NCBI RefSeq assembly: GCF_032062135.1
Contig: NC_092861.1
Span: forward strand, 137,733,467-137,797,466
Source: Pyxicephalus adspersus
Taxonomy: Eukaryota > Chordata > Amphibia > Anura > Pyxicephalidae
Reading direction: 5' to 3'
Length of the DNA: 64,000 bases
The notes under the pieces: generated by a model
The model's input: the letters and a program-made list of their open reading frames with translations, nothing else
The model's database searches: none
What the model was told of the DNA's origin: nothing
Made by a program: the position numbers and the translations under genes
In this document: piece after piece, positions 34,491 to 46,580 of the stretch
How positions within the stretch are numbered: position 1 is the first letter of the stretch
Layout: each line of letters starts with the position of its first letter

Positions 34491-35227
34491 TACACAAATA
34501 AGCCTGTTTGCTTCACCTTACACAAAACAAAATATAAAAGTACAACAGAGGCTACCGTGTAGATAACGAGTAAATAATTCTACAACTTAGTTTATTGGCG
34601 TGGAGTGGTTTGCATTGTTAAAATGAACCATTGGCTCCTGCTGAATGTGGAACATTAGCCAAAACATTTTATAGTTTTTTAATAGACAAGTAGGATACTA
34701 CTGTTGACACCAGCATAACAAATAATGGGAAAACTACATTTTTACACTATTCATTGCAACATGATCAGAAGAAAATCCTGTCCTAAAGACACATTTTGGT
34801 ATTCCCTTTATCTTTCAGTTTTCCTATGAATTCCTGTTGAAATCTAAGGGAATCTCTCCATTGGGTTAAGTAAAAAACCAGATGGGGGTTCTACATGTCT
34901 TACTGTTTTTTTTTCCAAAACTGATCTAGCTTGTCAATTGTCAGTCTTCACTGTTAACTAGTCCTTGTATCTTTTTCTCAGGATCAGGTTCGTTGTTTCA
35001 GAGACTTTTAAAATGTGCCTGTGCTGTGACATCAAGCAGCATTTGTAGATATGGAAACTAAAAATGTTCCTTTTTGGTCGTTTTGACTTATCAATATTTG
35101 TACTATGATCTAGCTTTGTTCCATACCACCATACATTGCTTTTGTGATTCTCTTAACCAAAAAAAAAACATGGAAGCACCTAGCAGGTAAATGCATGAAC
35201 AGCTTATTGGCCACAGAAAGAGAAAGT
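34491..35227. other. No gene seen
   Basis: AT-rich, with no recognised features. Confidence 0.5.
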
Positions 35228-35583
35228 AACGAACCTCTCCTGTATTATTATTAATATTATTATAATTAGTGCCGACATATTACACAGCACTTTACAAAGT
35301 CAATAAACTGTCAGTAACGGTCTCTCAAAGGGGCTCACAATCCAATATCCCTTCTATAGTCATATGTCATTAAAACAGTCTAAGATCAATTTTGGGGGGA
35401 AGCCAATTATCCTAACTGCATGTTTTTGGAAAGTTGGAGGAAACTGGAGTACCACGAAGAAATCCATGCAAACACAGGAAGAACCTGCAAACTCCATGCA
35501 GATAGTGTCCTGGCCGAGATTCAAACCTGAGACCTAGCGCTGCAACAGCAAGAATGTTAACCTCTGAGACACACTGCTGTCCT
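35228..35583 (-). mobile_element. tRNA-headed SINE, copy 2
   Basis: Inverted relative to the copy at 26744: it begins with the (ATT)n tail and CATATTACACAGCACTTTAC and ends with the inverted tRNA-like head (GGCCGAGATTCAAACCTGAG, CTCTGAGACACACTGCTGTCC). Box B has two changes, so the promoter is probably dead. Confidence 0.85.
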
Positions 35584-36099
35584 TGTTTTCAGATATCTTC
35601 TAAACAGCGAAGTGACAAAGTGAAGACAAAACATGTTTTGTATAGTAATCTACTAGATTCCATTACATTATCAAACATTTCAGTTATCTACGGGATGAAT
35701 CAGATGAACACTTGTGAAACAATGTGGTCTACTACTACTTTTCAAGCACATGTAATCAGCTACCTATAACGGCATACATATCAATACTGATTGGCAAGCG
35801 TTTAGCAGCAGTGGGCATTTGTACAATTTAAAGAGACAATCACCTGCCAGGCTCTGCATCAGCATCTCAGAAAGTAGAATGTACTGTGGTGGTGGTGGAT
35901 CACGTATGTCTGAGAACATCCTAATAAACCCCCCTCTATGAAAGCTCTTGTTTGTTTCAATGATAGAACAAGGGGATAGCGATCAATCAATGGTTAGTAA
36001 GCAATCAACCGCCTGGTATCTTTTGCCTGTAACTACAGAAACACTGTCTGTGTGAACCAGCCCTTAACATCTTTCACACTCTCATAAAAAGGAAAAGAT
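35584..36099. other. No gene seen
   Basis: AT-rich; the 71-codon frame at 35554-35769 overlaps the SINE end and has no family match. Confidence 0.45.
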
Positions 36100-36650
36100 C
36101 ATATAGGAGAAATTGATTTCCCACCACAAGTGTCCTGAGAACAGAGTCCAATAGCTGCAGAAGCAAGCAAGCTTATGATAGTAAAGAGATTGGACACAGT
36201 ACACAAAGAGTGGCAAAGGTAGAGGAGTAAACCAAAAACATAATCCAGGATCAAGCCAAAGTTGATAGCCAAGGGTTCAAGGTTGAAATGGATAGCCATA
36301 AAAAGAGGTTGTGAATCAGCATCCAAAGGTCAGTATACCGTAAAACAGCAGTAGATAAGGAAACAATGTTACAACTGCAACAAAGAGCAAGATAATGACA
36401 AAAGACCAATAATCAGGAACAGGAAATACAAGCCATTGTTTAAAAAGAAAGTTTAGGGGAGGTGCAGGAATTTTATAGTTCACCCAGACACCCTGGGTAC
36501 CAAGGAAGAATGATCCCGAGATCAGGCCAGGAGCTATCTAGCACTTCGGATGGCTCAATGAGAAGAGCCACCACCAAACATGGAGGCAGCCCTGGGTTTG
36601 GATCAACAAATCTACATGTAGGGCTGCTGTCACAGTGTTGATTGGAATAG
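36100..36650. repeat. Possible interspersed repeat, unclassified
   Basis: More GC-rich than its surroundings and written in a style (CCAGGATCAAGCC, GGTCAGTATACC, CAATAATCAGGAAC, ending GGGCTGCTGTCACAG) that resembles degraded LTR or LINE repeats such as those at 52870 and 63100. No domain was readable. Confidence 0.3.
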
Positions 36651-37020
36651 AATCACAGTAAAGGAATTTAAAGAGTGTTAACATTGTTGCTGTTGGGATT
36701 GGTTTTGTGTCATATTCTCATGCACTTTCCATGTGAGGAGTTAATGTATGAGGAGTTATATTTTTGCATAAAGCATACATTTATTGGGCAAGTCTGTGAC
36801 CATTTGTGATTGGGATGTATGTATTTAGATCGAGATTTTGTATTAGGTTTGTTCTACTTGTTGCTTTGATAAAGGGAACCACGGAACCTTCGACCATAGG
36901 GTTGGTTAGCATGAAACCACAGAAAATGGATGTTCAAAACACTGTGAGCATTGACACTTTTGCTAATATCATATAAAATTGGGACATTTAAATGAACCTT
37001 GGATGACAACTGATTTCTAT
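36651..37020. other. No gene seen
   Basis: Unremarkable non-coding sequence. Confidence 0.45.
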
Positions 37021-37416
37021 AAAATATTAGGATTGAAATCCAGGTAGATTATAAAAAACACTGGCTACCTATTTCTTATAAAAATCCGTTTATTTTCAAT
37101 GTCCTGTACAGTAGACCTAGAATTTTGAGGGGGTTGTACAGGGATCACCTACTAAGGTGTTCTGCATTCACATGCACTAACAAGGAGCATGCTGATAGGT
37201 GAGGAGAACATGGGAATTACCTCTCTGCTACTGCTCCTTTAATGCCCAATCACAGCCTGGGAGCTATTTTAGAGAAAATACAGGTCTCTATGATGGCTGT
37301 GTTGTGCTAGCAGGGCTGTGTAAATCTCAGGATTGAATGGAGAGAAAGACAGGTAAAACAGCTGGGATATGTGTTTCAATGGTATATTTAGCTGTATAGC
37401 TGGAGTTCAGCTTTAA
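37021..37416. mobile_element. TTAAAGC-type MITE, one end clear
   Basis: The right end reads GCTGGAGTTCAGCTTTAA (TTAA at 37413-37416), the inverse of the end at 19656. The interior is moderately GC-rich. The left end is not certain. Confidence 0.4.
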
Positions 37417-37459
37417 ACAAAATAAATATATAAATGTTTAAAAAGAAAAGTTACATTGT

Positions 37460-38060
37460 ACAGTTGCAGTGTAGGCCATGTAAACAATCCATTACTCAAA
37501 GGTCTGATTTAGTTTCACTTGCTGCCATCAGATTGAAATGACTAGGTTAAAATTGAGTGCATTCGCAGAATTGCTGCTCAGCAATCATACACTCCATTAT
37601 AAGATGGTGACGGCTGCCAGTTCCATATGAAAAAGCCACTAAACCTAGAGTACGACTAGATTTGGTGTGAAAAGGCATCTTGAAACACTTACGCATGTAA
37701 AGTTCACAGAGATGAAATTGAGATATTTGACATTGTATTTACATTTGCCGTACATCAGCGCACAGAATAAAGGTATTTTTTTTTAGAAAGGCAATATGAA
37801 AAAGCAACCTATTTCGTTCTTTAGAAGAATTAAAATGCACTTGTCATTTTCTAGCTGACATAATTCTTATTTGTATTTCCGTTATAAAAGTTTTAACATA
37901 TTCTGCAGGTTTGATATGAAGCCCGGACATTATTACCCGTAAAGTGGATCTTATTCTGTCAAAACCCTCGAACTGGCCAGACAGACTGGGAAATGGAACC
38001 TGATAACAATAATCTCCATAAAAAGCATTTGTAAGTCAACTTCTGATCAGGAAATACTAG
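37460..38060. promoter_or_regulatory. Candidate conserved non-coding element
   Basis: A 600-bp repeat-free block with retained CpGs and many homeodomain- and TCF-type words (for example ATTGAAATGACTAGG, GACATAATTCTTAT). The open frames are short. Conservation was not testable. Confidence 0.3.
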
Positions 38061-38368
38061 GGGACAAATTTATTTATTGTTAGAGCCATATTTGACACAC
38101 CTAAACGGCTCTTAGATGGGATCTGAGATCTTTTTGTTCAACTTCTACCACACACTAAGACAGCTATGATTACCTGTGGCCCCACATTCAATATGTAGAA
38201 TCAATAGGAGTTCCTGGGAATGGACGTACAGAGCAACAAAATGAATACATTTGTCTGTGAATGCCTGGTTCACCAGTCTCCTACGGTCTTGTCCTCTTTA
38301 ACGGTCATGACAGTTTGCACAAAGGGCTGGAACAGGTAAACCAATTTGGGTTCAGCAGGTCAATGTCC

Positions 38369-38480
38369 CAGTGTTCTCCCCGGCCCCTTTTAGCTGGGCG
38401 CACCACCTGGCACTCTCAGTACCCACCCAGCTGTTTTTGGGTGGTTACTTAAGAGTTGGGTAACAATATTGTTCCCCACC
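38369..38480. mobile_element. MITE family C, copy 2 (truncated)
   Basis: Begins with the terminus CAGTGTTCTCCCCGGCCCCT and continues through GCTGGGCGCACCACC and CCACCCAGCTGTTTTTGGGT. The right end is lost after about 110 bp. Confidence 0.85.
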
Positions 38481-38796
38481 CCACATCAAAAAAGTTTAAC
38501 ACTGTCCTTTATGACCAGGGAAAAGCCTTACTGGCTGTTTTGCGATGAAAAGGATCCTTGTTGATGGGCTTTGGGCTTGTGTTGATGGATGTTTGGCATC
38601 GGAACTAATTAGAAATTACTGACAGGTGCATTTGAGCTGCAGTTGACCTACATCTGCCCTGTATTTTTCCTGCTTTATGAGGGTTTTGTGTTTCCACAGA
38701 ATTAGGTGAATAAAAGTGCTGTGAAGTAAAACCTGTAAAAAGAATATGTGAATGAAAATATTAGGAATGTGAATTTACAAATGGGTCTTCTGATAT

Positions 38797-39112
38797 TTAA
38801 AGCAGAACTAAAATTCGAGTTTTAAAAATGCTTGATCAAGCAGGACATAACTGCGGAAAGAGACAGGCAATGTCCCTTCTGCAATAATCTCCCCTACCTA
38901 CCTGAGTGCTCTGGAGAACTGTCAAAAAAGGGTTGGCAGGATACCCAGCTTCCCCTGGGCATGCCAGGAATGGATGAACTCCTCCACGTCTTTTTGGGAG
39001 TTACATCACCCTGACCTAAAAACGTTTCCAGGAAGGGAAGAAGGAAAATGATGACGCTGCCCTGCAATGGAATGGGGCCAAGCGGGTATAGCGGGGTTTA
39101 GTTCCACTTTAA
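38797..39112. mobile_element. TTAA MITE family E, full length
   Basis: TTAAAGCAGAACTAAA at the left and, inverted, TTAAAGTGGAACTAAA at the right, with TTAA at 38797-38800 and 39109-39112. The interior has GGCAATGTCCCTTCTGCAAT and CATCACCCTGACC. Relatives are at 49147-49504, 60750-61030 and 61750-62083. Confidence 0.8.
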
Positions 39113-40500
39113 TATGTCTAGTGGTAAAGCCTCTAGCAACATTGAGTTCCACAGTGCAAAAGACAGGGTAGGAAAACCCCTCTGGAGAAAAAGATTGACT
39201 ATCTAGGCACTACAGAGGCCATACCTACGACCTTTCTAACACATGTACAAAGATTCCCTCTTCCACTGCTTTTTCGGGGGTCTCAATCTTTCAAAATCAT
39301 TGTCTGTGTATTGTATGAATTAAACAGCAATACGGCCTAAAATGACGGGTATAAGAGATCTTTAAGTATAGAGGTGTTTCTGTTGTATACCCTTATAAAT
39401 TTCACACAATTCTTCACTTGCAGGCAAGTGCCTAAGCTGAAAAATCAGTTCTAGTTGGACTTTGTCAGCTTTAGTACAGCTAGACAGCAAGATATACCTA
39501 TAACAATGGCTCCAACAATGAATTTAAAGATACATACAACTACCATTACAGACACAGGAGCCAACAAAGTGCATTCTTGTATAAGTCAAAGTTTTACGCG
39601 ATTAATCCATAACACAATCAGCTGTAACCTACCCTTTTCTTAGGGGTTTAGGCAGGTATTATTGAGACCTCATATATTTTTGACATTTGAACATATATAG
39701 CTTTGTGGTATTACAGAATGATGGATGGCTACTAAAACATCATTTTTTGACAGGCTCTTGACTTGCGGTAATGTTTGCACAGGTGGGATTTAATACTTTA
39801 AATCACAGAATGAAAAGGCATTATGTTGGCCAGGATTCCAAAAAAAAAAAAAAAAAAAAAAAAAGAGAACCAGAAAACTCAACTCCAGAAGTTAATTTAT
39901 AGTAAAGCCATTCTAATAATGTTTACATACATGAGGTACCTGTTTTCTGCTTTTAATTCATATACTGTATTAGGCTCTGTATGCTTTTTGTTGTATGAAT
40001 ACCATCATATCAGGTCAAATATCACCTAGTCCACCATGGGCCCCAGAATTTTTTGACCCCCAACCAGTGGAATTTACTAGTCTCTTGCCTAATCTTGGCT
40101 AGTGTCCTCCCAGCAGGTATTGCCTTTGTGATTAAACATTAAAACACAATGCAGCACACAGTATAGTATAGTCAGTAAGATCCTTTTTTATGGATTGTTT
40201 CAAATATATACCAACAAACCATCTTGACTTATCATTACAAATCAGCTCAAATATGATTAAAGTACACTTGGTGTCTTTCAAAAGAGCAGTTGCGGAATTG
40301 TGCAACCATTTTACCCTTGTCATATGACAACCACCTGCTTTTAGGATAATTCATTTAGAGGACAGGTCCTCTTCACCAGAACCAGTAGCTCCTATTAGAA
40401 TCAAGGCAAAGAGGAAATAGTTTGGAAAAAAATAACTCAATAAAAAGTGTAACATTTTCTTAAATCAATATATTGATTATTAACAGAAAGCTCAACACAA
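39113..40500. other. No gene seen; 24-A run
   Basis: Non-coding. A homopolymer of about 24 A at 39840-39863 is either a slippage tract or a retro-insertion tail; I see no body or target duplication that would decide it. Confidence 0.45.
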
Positions 40501-40501
40501 C

Positions 40502-40650
40502 GGGATGGATTTATTAAGGTTCTCCAAGACTGGAGAAGATAGACTATCATAGGATAATCTGGGTGATCCAACAAACCTAGTTAACGCCTGAAATCATTTG
40601 CAAACTAATAGCAAATGATTTTAAGAAAGTTAGACCCAGGTTCTCAGATT
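40502..40650. mobile_element. Foldback MITE family A, copy 4 (left half)
   Basis: GGGATGGATTTATTAAGGTT, CCAAGACTGGAGAAGATAGA, CTATCATAGGATAATCTGGG and the centre GCAAATGATTTTAAGAAAG are present; the right arm is degraded or missing. Confidence 0.8.
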
Positions 40651-41520
40651 TTAGTCTATGCCCAGTTTGTTGGAATTGATTAAATGAATAATCCATTGTA
40701 ATAAATAATTGATTTTCTTATATTACATATCTTCTTTAATACATCTTGTAGCATGTGAACGTGACTCAAAACCTAAAAAGGTTGGGGTACACTATCCTAA
40801 ATTACTAGCCATCTTGAGTAATTTGTTTTTTTTTTTTTAGTTGAAATATATTATATAATATAGTCAAATATTTTCTTTATTAACCCTAGCCTCAGATATC
40901 CAATAATTTCTATATGTGTGTAAAGGTGTCATTTTAATGAATTTCAAGTACAAATAGAACCTCCCATCTACTTGGTATTTCTCTACGCAGTGGTACATAT
41001 GGAAGCATACATTTCTAAACAAAAGCCATGGCCCCTTTTTACTTGTAATATTCAGCTCAATGATTTGGAAATTTATATCTTCATGACCACGCAAATTGCA
41101 GATTTCACCTACAAGTGTCATGTAACGATCAATACCCAAGAAAACTTCAAGATAAAAACCCTAGAGCTCCATGTTTCCAGCAAGGAATAAACATATGGGC
41201 CAGTTTTATTATACCTGAGAATCCCTTTATAACATTTTCCACAAAGTAAAAAATATTTTGACAATATTTGCCCAATGTTTACTGGTCCTTTAAATATGGA
41301 AAGATATTGAGAACACTTTTATAAACACCGTCATATAACAATTTGTAGGCAGCAGCTAAAAAAACTGCTTAGGCAGCAAAAAGGAAAAAAGAAATATAAA
41401 AAATAAATATAAGAAAATAAAAAGCTGGCTGGCATCAGAAGCTTTATTGCTGACCTGTGCAAAATGCTTTTTCAAATAAATATTTCATAGGTTCATATGA
41501 ATATTTAAAGCATGACAACT
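40651..41520. other. No gene seen
   Basis: Overlapping open frames on both strands (40864-41139 minus; 40972-41190 plus) have no recognisable domain and are probably chance. Confidence 0.4.
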
Positions 41521-41529
41521 ACACATAAA

Positions 41530-42120
41530 CACAAAGAGGGAGAGTGCTCAAATTCACTCATGAAAGACTATTAAATCATCAACCGGCTCCTGACAGAATC
41601 CACTGTATATGGCAACAGTGAGAGGCTGGGAGACAGTTACAGCGATTTCAAGACTGCTAATTTAACTTGTCTTGAAACCAACCAATACTCAACGTGTCAT
41701 CATCACTGTCATAGCGCTGAAGTCTGAAAAGCCTCCAACCTAAAGCAGAAAAGGTCTTCAAGTGCCACCCTTCTTGTCTGCCGCTTGAAAATCTAATTGG
41801 TTCTGTTGACAGGCTTGGGAATTGTTAGAGGAGATCTCCGTTTAATCTCCAAGGGGCGAGCTCACAGCTCCATATCCATCTCGTAGCTCGGGCTCCTTAG
41901 CTGTCGCAAAGTGACTCTGATGACGGGGCACAGCTCCTCTGTTTCAGCTGTCTTGTGACTTCTGTTAAGTCAAATTCAATAAAGTTTGTCACTCAATAAT
42001 CTGAGAGGCAGCCAACAAAACCGCTTTGATCAATAACAGCTTGCTTCCTTTGCGCTTGGGAAGGTGACCTATTAAAGATTAAAACCACACCTGCTGCTTC
42101 CAGCTCCGAACATCTTTTTA
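41530..42120. promoter_or_regulatory. Strong candidate conserved non-coding element
   Basis: A 590-bp repeat-free, CpG-retaining block of balanced composition, unlike its AT-rich surroundings. It contains CAGCTG (41945-41950), a TCF/LEF-type CTTTGAT followed by CAATAACAG (42024-42039) and a RUNX-type AACCACA (42083-42089). No frame is open for long and there is no repeat match. Of all blocks in the window this one looks most like a deeply conserved enhancer; that is inference. Confidence 0.4.
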
Positions 42121-42635
42121 CTTTCAAAAAAAAAAGAAAATCCATCCATTAAGAGATGTTTAGCTATTTCTAGTAGACATAAATATTTCATAATTGAAAC
42201 TGAATATATGATTAAAAAGCTAGTAGGCAAGTGTGGGTAATGCTGAACTAGAAAAATGTGAAGTCTTTGGAATACAACCAGCTTTTTTCTTTTCTATTTC
42301 CCAAGATATACTATGAGAACAGCAATTAGTTCTTACCGCCCCCGGCCGTCGACTCATGGAAATTATTTCATACTACTTATAAAAATAACTTTTAACTATC
42401 ACCATTTAAATACAAGCACTTAGCAAAAAAATGGATTCAAATTTTATTGTTCACATTAATGTTTATATTGCTACATTTTCCAATGCTGGCAAGAGAGAAT
42501 CAATTGGAACCATTCTCACCAGTGTGTTGGAAAAAACAAGCAGCTTTGTGGGTGCATTCAACTACATTTTACTGACTTAGAAAAGTTCTCTCAAAACACA
42601 ATGCAGTGCATCTAAAATAAAATCGAATACAATTG
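42121..42635. other. No gene seen
   Basis: AT-rich, with a small CpG cluster CCCCCGGCCGTCGAC at 42340-42354. Confidence 0.45.
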
Positions 42636-42802
42636 TAGTATTTTCCCCAGAAATTTCTTTATGCCCGGTAGGCAGAAGCTGTAGGCGGGTGGCAGCCCCT
42701 ATATTGTGACCTCACTTATCAGTAACCACCCAAAAAAAGCTAGGTGGCTGCTGGAGAGAGCCGGGTGGTGCGCCCAGCTACAAGGGGCTGTGGAGAACAC
42801 TG
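42636..42802. mobile_element. MITE family C, copy 3
   Basis: Left end TAGTATTTTCCCCAG, right end GGGGCTGTGGAGAACACTG. The 5-bp flanks AATTG and AACTG match at 4 of 5 positions, supporting a 5-bp target duplication. Confidence 0.85.
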
Positions 42803-43187
42803 AACTGTTTATAGCCTGCTGCATGTTGTGACCTTTACTGGAATTATTCAAAGGTTTATTTGTACACAATGCACAAATACACAGTACACAAATTGGCCAC
42901 GAGATTTAGAATTCTAGTTCTATATCTCAGTGCTAGTTTAAATCTAATTGGATACTGTGGAGCAATATAGATTTAATTAATAAGGCCCAGCAATCATTTT
43001 ATGTTGACACATGTGTGGGGTCATACAGAATCTTTATTATTTTAGTATATACACATAGCAGCAATGGCAATGAGTTTATACTGGCCTCGAAGAACATTGA
43101 TATTTTAGCCACTGCTTTTGTCAGCTGGCATTGTAAGCTCTGCCTGGAGCAGAGAACCAGCACTCACTGCTTGCCCTGAATTGTGAT
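42803..43187. other. No gene seen
   Basis: Unremarkable non-coding sequence. Confidence 0.45.
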
Positions 43188-43469
43188 GTTTAGATCAGCC
43201 TTTCTCAATCTTTTTAACATGGGGAACCCCGTTTCAGGTTTTCAGGGAACCCCAATTTAATTACTATATCCCCAACTCACAGTACATTAGCTTGGTAGTC
43301 AATAGGAACCTATTACGTTGCTGGCCAGTGGGAAGAATGTCTTCCTTACAAATAGACAAAAAGATTATTGGTGTCAGTAGTAACTGACCTAAGAGGCACA
43401 AATTGCTCATTGCTTAAAAAGCCCCTAGCAACCTCAGGAAGAACTCTGATTTAGAACACTGGTTTAGAG
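43188..43469 (-). mobile_element. hAT MITE family B, copy 7 (near full)
   Basis: Element 43196-43461 runs from CAGCCTTTCTCAATC to AGAACACTG, flanked by GTTTAGAT (43188-43195) and GTTTAGAG (43462-43469), 7 of 8 matching. It is the most complete copy here and keeps the segment GCTGGCCAGTGGGAAGAATG. Confidence 0.9.
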
Positions 43470-44016
43470 GGTATCTGCATTTAAAATCTTGAGTATTTTC
43501 TCTCTGTCACAAATAGGAAATTGGGGGAGGCCCTTTTCTGAAGTCTTTGGATTGTGAGGCTTTGTAAATATAAGCAGGTTATGCTTTGTTTCATCATGTA
43601 TAATGATAAATATGGGGAATATAGGGCTTATTTCTAAATAGTGCACATAAAAATATTTAAAAATCAATGCCATATAATAATATATCTTAGCTTAGGTTAC
43701 CTGAGCAATGCAACTTCTGTCTGCATGCTTCCTCAACGTTGTAAAGGCAAAATCATGAGGATTTCCCCCCCAAGATACCCCCTCTTAGGTGCTTACATTC
43801 CACCCTTGGTATATGGATTCCGTAGCAGTGAGAGCTGAAGGGAATGTTATTGCCACCAGTCCAGGCCTTGCAGCTGGTGTTAAGTAAGGTGCTAAGTAGG
43901 AGTGGGTTCCAATTCAGTTTAGTTGTAGTGGGGGGGATTTAGCATTAGTTTAAATAATTCCTGACTTTAAAGTGTATCCCTAGCAAAAATATTTCTTTAG
44001 CTCCAGGACTTAACAT
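43470..44016. other. No gene seen
   Basis: Unremarkable; open frames on both strands near 43464-43838 have no family resemblance. Confidence 0.45.
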
Positions 44017-44228
44017 TATGGGTCTGATATATTAAACCTCTCCAAGACTGGACATGATACACTTTCATCTGTACAGCTGGGTGATACAGCAAACCTGGAA
44101 TGGATCTGGTCCAGGATTAAAACATTTGCTAAGCAAATAGCAAATGAAGAAATCCATTGCAGGTTTTCTGGATCACCCAGCTTCACTGATGAAAGTGTAG
44201 TCTCCAGTCTTAATAAATGAGGCCCTAT
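44017..44228. mobile_element. Foldback MITE family A, copy 5
   Basis: GGGTCTGATATATTAAACCT at the left, AATAAATGAGGCCC at the right, with AGTGAAGCTGG-type inner arms. TAT lies on both sides (44017-44019, 44226-44228), a possible 3-bp duplication. Confidence 0.88.
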
Positions 44229-44854
44229 ATGCTTGCATTTTGTTTTTTGGTTAACTACAATTTTATATTGTTGTTGTTTTTAGTTTACCAACACAAAGTA
44301 CATTTTGGTGAAATTGCCTTAATAAAAAACTGATTTGCTTCCTATCTGGCTAACGCTATTGCAAAAACCTATACCAACAGTCTGAAAAAAATGCACAGAC
44401 TTATTAGTTATAGTACCAAATGTTTTCTTATTTTCTAATGTACTTATTGGTCTCTATATTGGATTGTGGGGGTTGCTTAAGTCTGTGTACATTAAACCAC
44501 TTACCAAATAAAAATACATTTATAAAACAAGGTGTACTATGCATTTGCTATGTAACACATACATTAGTGTAAGGAGGATGACAAGCACAGTACAAATTGA
44601 GAAGCCCAGAAATCTTCCCTGCTAATTATCAAATGAATGATCACATTATATTTTGTACAAAAAGTGGCATTTCTTTTATTCTATTTTATGTGCTATGAAT
44701 AGCTATCTACTGTTTCAGCCTTTAGTAAGTTTTGGGATTGATTACATTTATTTAGTTACCCAAACTATAAGGCAGATAATGATATCCTAAACTTAGGAGT
44801 ATCACAATGAAGCAGTAAAAATTCATAGACCAGTATTTACTGAAAACATTTAAT
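44229..44854. other. No gene seen
   Basis: AT-rich, ending at the assembly gap. Confidence 0.45.
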
Positions 44855-45149
44855 NNNNNNNNNNNNNNNNNNNNNNNNNNNNNNNNNNNNNNNNNNNNNN
44901 NNNNNNNNNNNNNNNNNNNNNNNNNNNNNNNNNNNNNNNNNNNNNNNNNNNNNNNNNNNNNNNNNNNNNNNNNNNNNNNNNNNNNNNNNNNNNNNNNNNN
45001 NNNNNNNNNNNNNNNNNNNNNNNNNNNNNNNNNNNNNNNNNNNNNNNNNNNNNNNNNNNNNNNNNNNNNNNNNNNNNNNNNNNNNNNNNNNNNNNNNNNN
45101 NNNNNNNNNNNNNNNNNNNNNNNNNNNNNNNNNNNNNNNNNNNNNNNNN
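44855..45149. other. Assembly gap (295 N)
   Basis: Unresolved bases. The long minus-strand open frame across it is artificial. Confidence 0.99.
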
Positions 45150-45867
45150 TGTAACATCACAACGTGTGTTAAGTACCGTGCATTATTACAAAGCAATAAG
45201 GTAAATGGGTTTTAAAACATTTTGTTGTTTTTTTCATTATTATATATGAAAAAAGTTTTTTTTTGTTTTGTTTTGCAAACTAAACTATTTTTAATAACTG
45301 GTTAAACATACTCCCCATGATATCAGTCCTAGGTAGCCAGACATTCGTCATGAAAATCGTAGTGTTAAAACAATAGCCTGTTTACTTTTACAGAAGCTTT
45401 GCTTCTGGTGCTGTGTTCCTGCTAGTCTCACATCCAGTTCTAGGGCTCCTTCAGACCTTTGCACACATTACTGCCATTCATTTTTGCACTGACCATTCAC
45501 TGCCTAACTAGCCTACCTGCACTATGTTTGTCCATTTAGTGCACCAGGATGCAAAGAGCATTTATAAATGTGTGTTGTAGTGTGTTAAAGAGCAAGTGTA
45601 TTTCTTTGTGCTGTATATATATGTCCTGATGTGCTATTTAGAATGATTGACAACACTCTGCAACCCACAAATACTGCATTTTGCTGTGCATCATGTTAAA
45701 TTTGTGTGCACAGAGGTGTGATAACGCACAGAAGTAAATCAAGTGTAATGCAACATGCAGAAAAAAAATGTGTATCTTAGAATAGGTTTTAAAAGGAAGA
45801 ATACTTTTCAACATACAAAACATTCACCATATATTTATATGTTTTTCTGGAGTAGTGCTTTAATATT
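45150..45867. other. No gene seen
   Basis: AT-rich. The minus-strand frame at 45638-45823 has no family match. Confidence 0.45.
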
Positions 45868-45985
45868 AATATTATTATTATTATGCAGTATTTTTAAAGC
45901 ACCAACATATTATGCAGCGTCGTACATTAAATAGGGGTTGTAAATGACAGACTAATACAGACAGTGACACAGAAAGAGGAGAGGA
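45868..45985 (-). mobile_element. 3' end of the L2/CR1-like LINE
   Basis: (ATT)n, then CCAACATATTATGCAGCG, GTACATTAAATAGGGGTTGT and ACAGACAGTGACACAG: the inverted 3' UTR of the same LINE as 33685-34345, cut off after about 120 bp. Confidence 0.85.
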
Positions 45986-46259
45986 CCCTTTAAAGTACCA
46001 AAAGTGTCATAAAATAATATTAATCGTAATATTATTTCACAGCCCAAGAAAGTTAAGGCATCAGGGTTATCAAAGTAGAAAGCTTTACCAATCTTTCACC
46101 AGTAATAGATCTGCAATAATATTTATTTTTGAACTGAAAGGTCACAGAATGTTGAAATTAAAAGAAGAGAATATCCGCTATTTGTATACTGCTAATAACA
46201 TTGTTATAATGTTAAAGAAGAACAAAACTATTATAAACACAATTGTAATTTTTTTTTTT

Positions 46260-46580
46260 GGCTCGTAGTGTACAAACTGTTGGAACGCAATGCCTGGCAG
46301 GTAAGACATTCTAACAAAGTTAGCAGTCATCAAATGCAAACATGCAAGTAATAACCCATCATCAGTGTTCTCCTACTGTTTTCATTTATTCCACTCTTGT
46401 AAACAAGGTGTATGTAATGTTAGGTGTTGAAGACATTGTCATACATTACAAAGCTTTTAGTTGGCCAGTTGAGGCATGAAAACATCTCTCGTTTCAATTC
46501 AAAGAGTGATTCTCCAGCTTTTAAAAATTATTCTCGTGAATGGATGCAAATGCATGCCTTGATGATTGTTTTATAAAAGG
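46260..46580. promoter_or_regulatory. Candidate enhancer with POU octamer
   Basis: Non-repetitive block containing a perfect octamer inside the palindrome-like ATGCAAATGCAT (46544-46555), plus several homeodomain-type words. Motif-based call only. Confidence 0.3.

Noticed and set aside
36865..36915. Sixth copy of the CTGATGA...GAAAC motif (TTTGATAAAGGGAACC...)
   Set aside because: Only a few positions match and the GAAAC half is absent.
39840..39863. A-run as the tail of a retro-inserted gene
   Set aside because: No body sequence or target duplication could be found next to it.
40864..41190. Opposed open frames of 91 and 72 codons
   Set aside because: Neither resembles a protein family; overlap of both strands fits chance in AT-rich DNA.
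44837..45196. Longest open frame in the window (119 codons, minus strand)
   Set aside because: It spans the 295 unresolved bases, so it is not a real reading frame.
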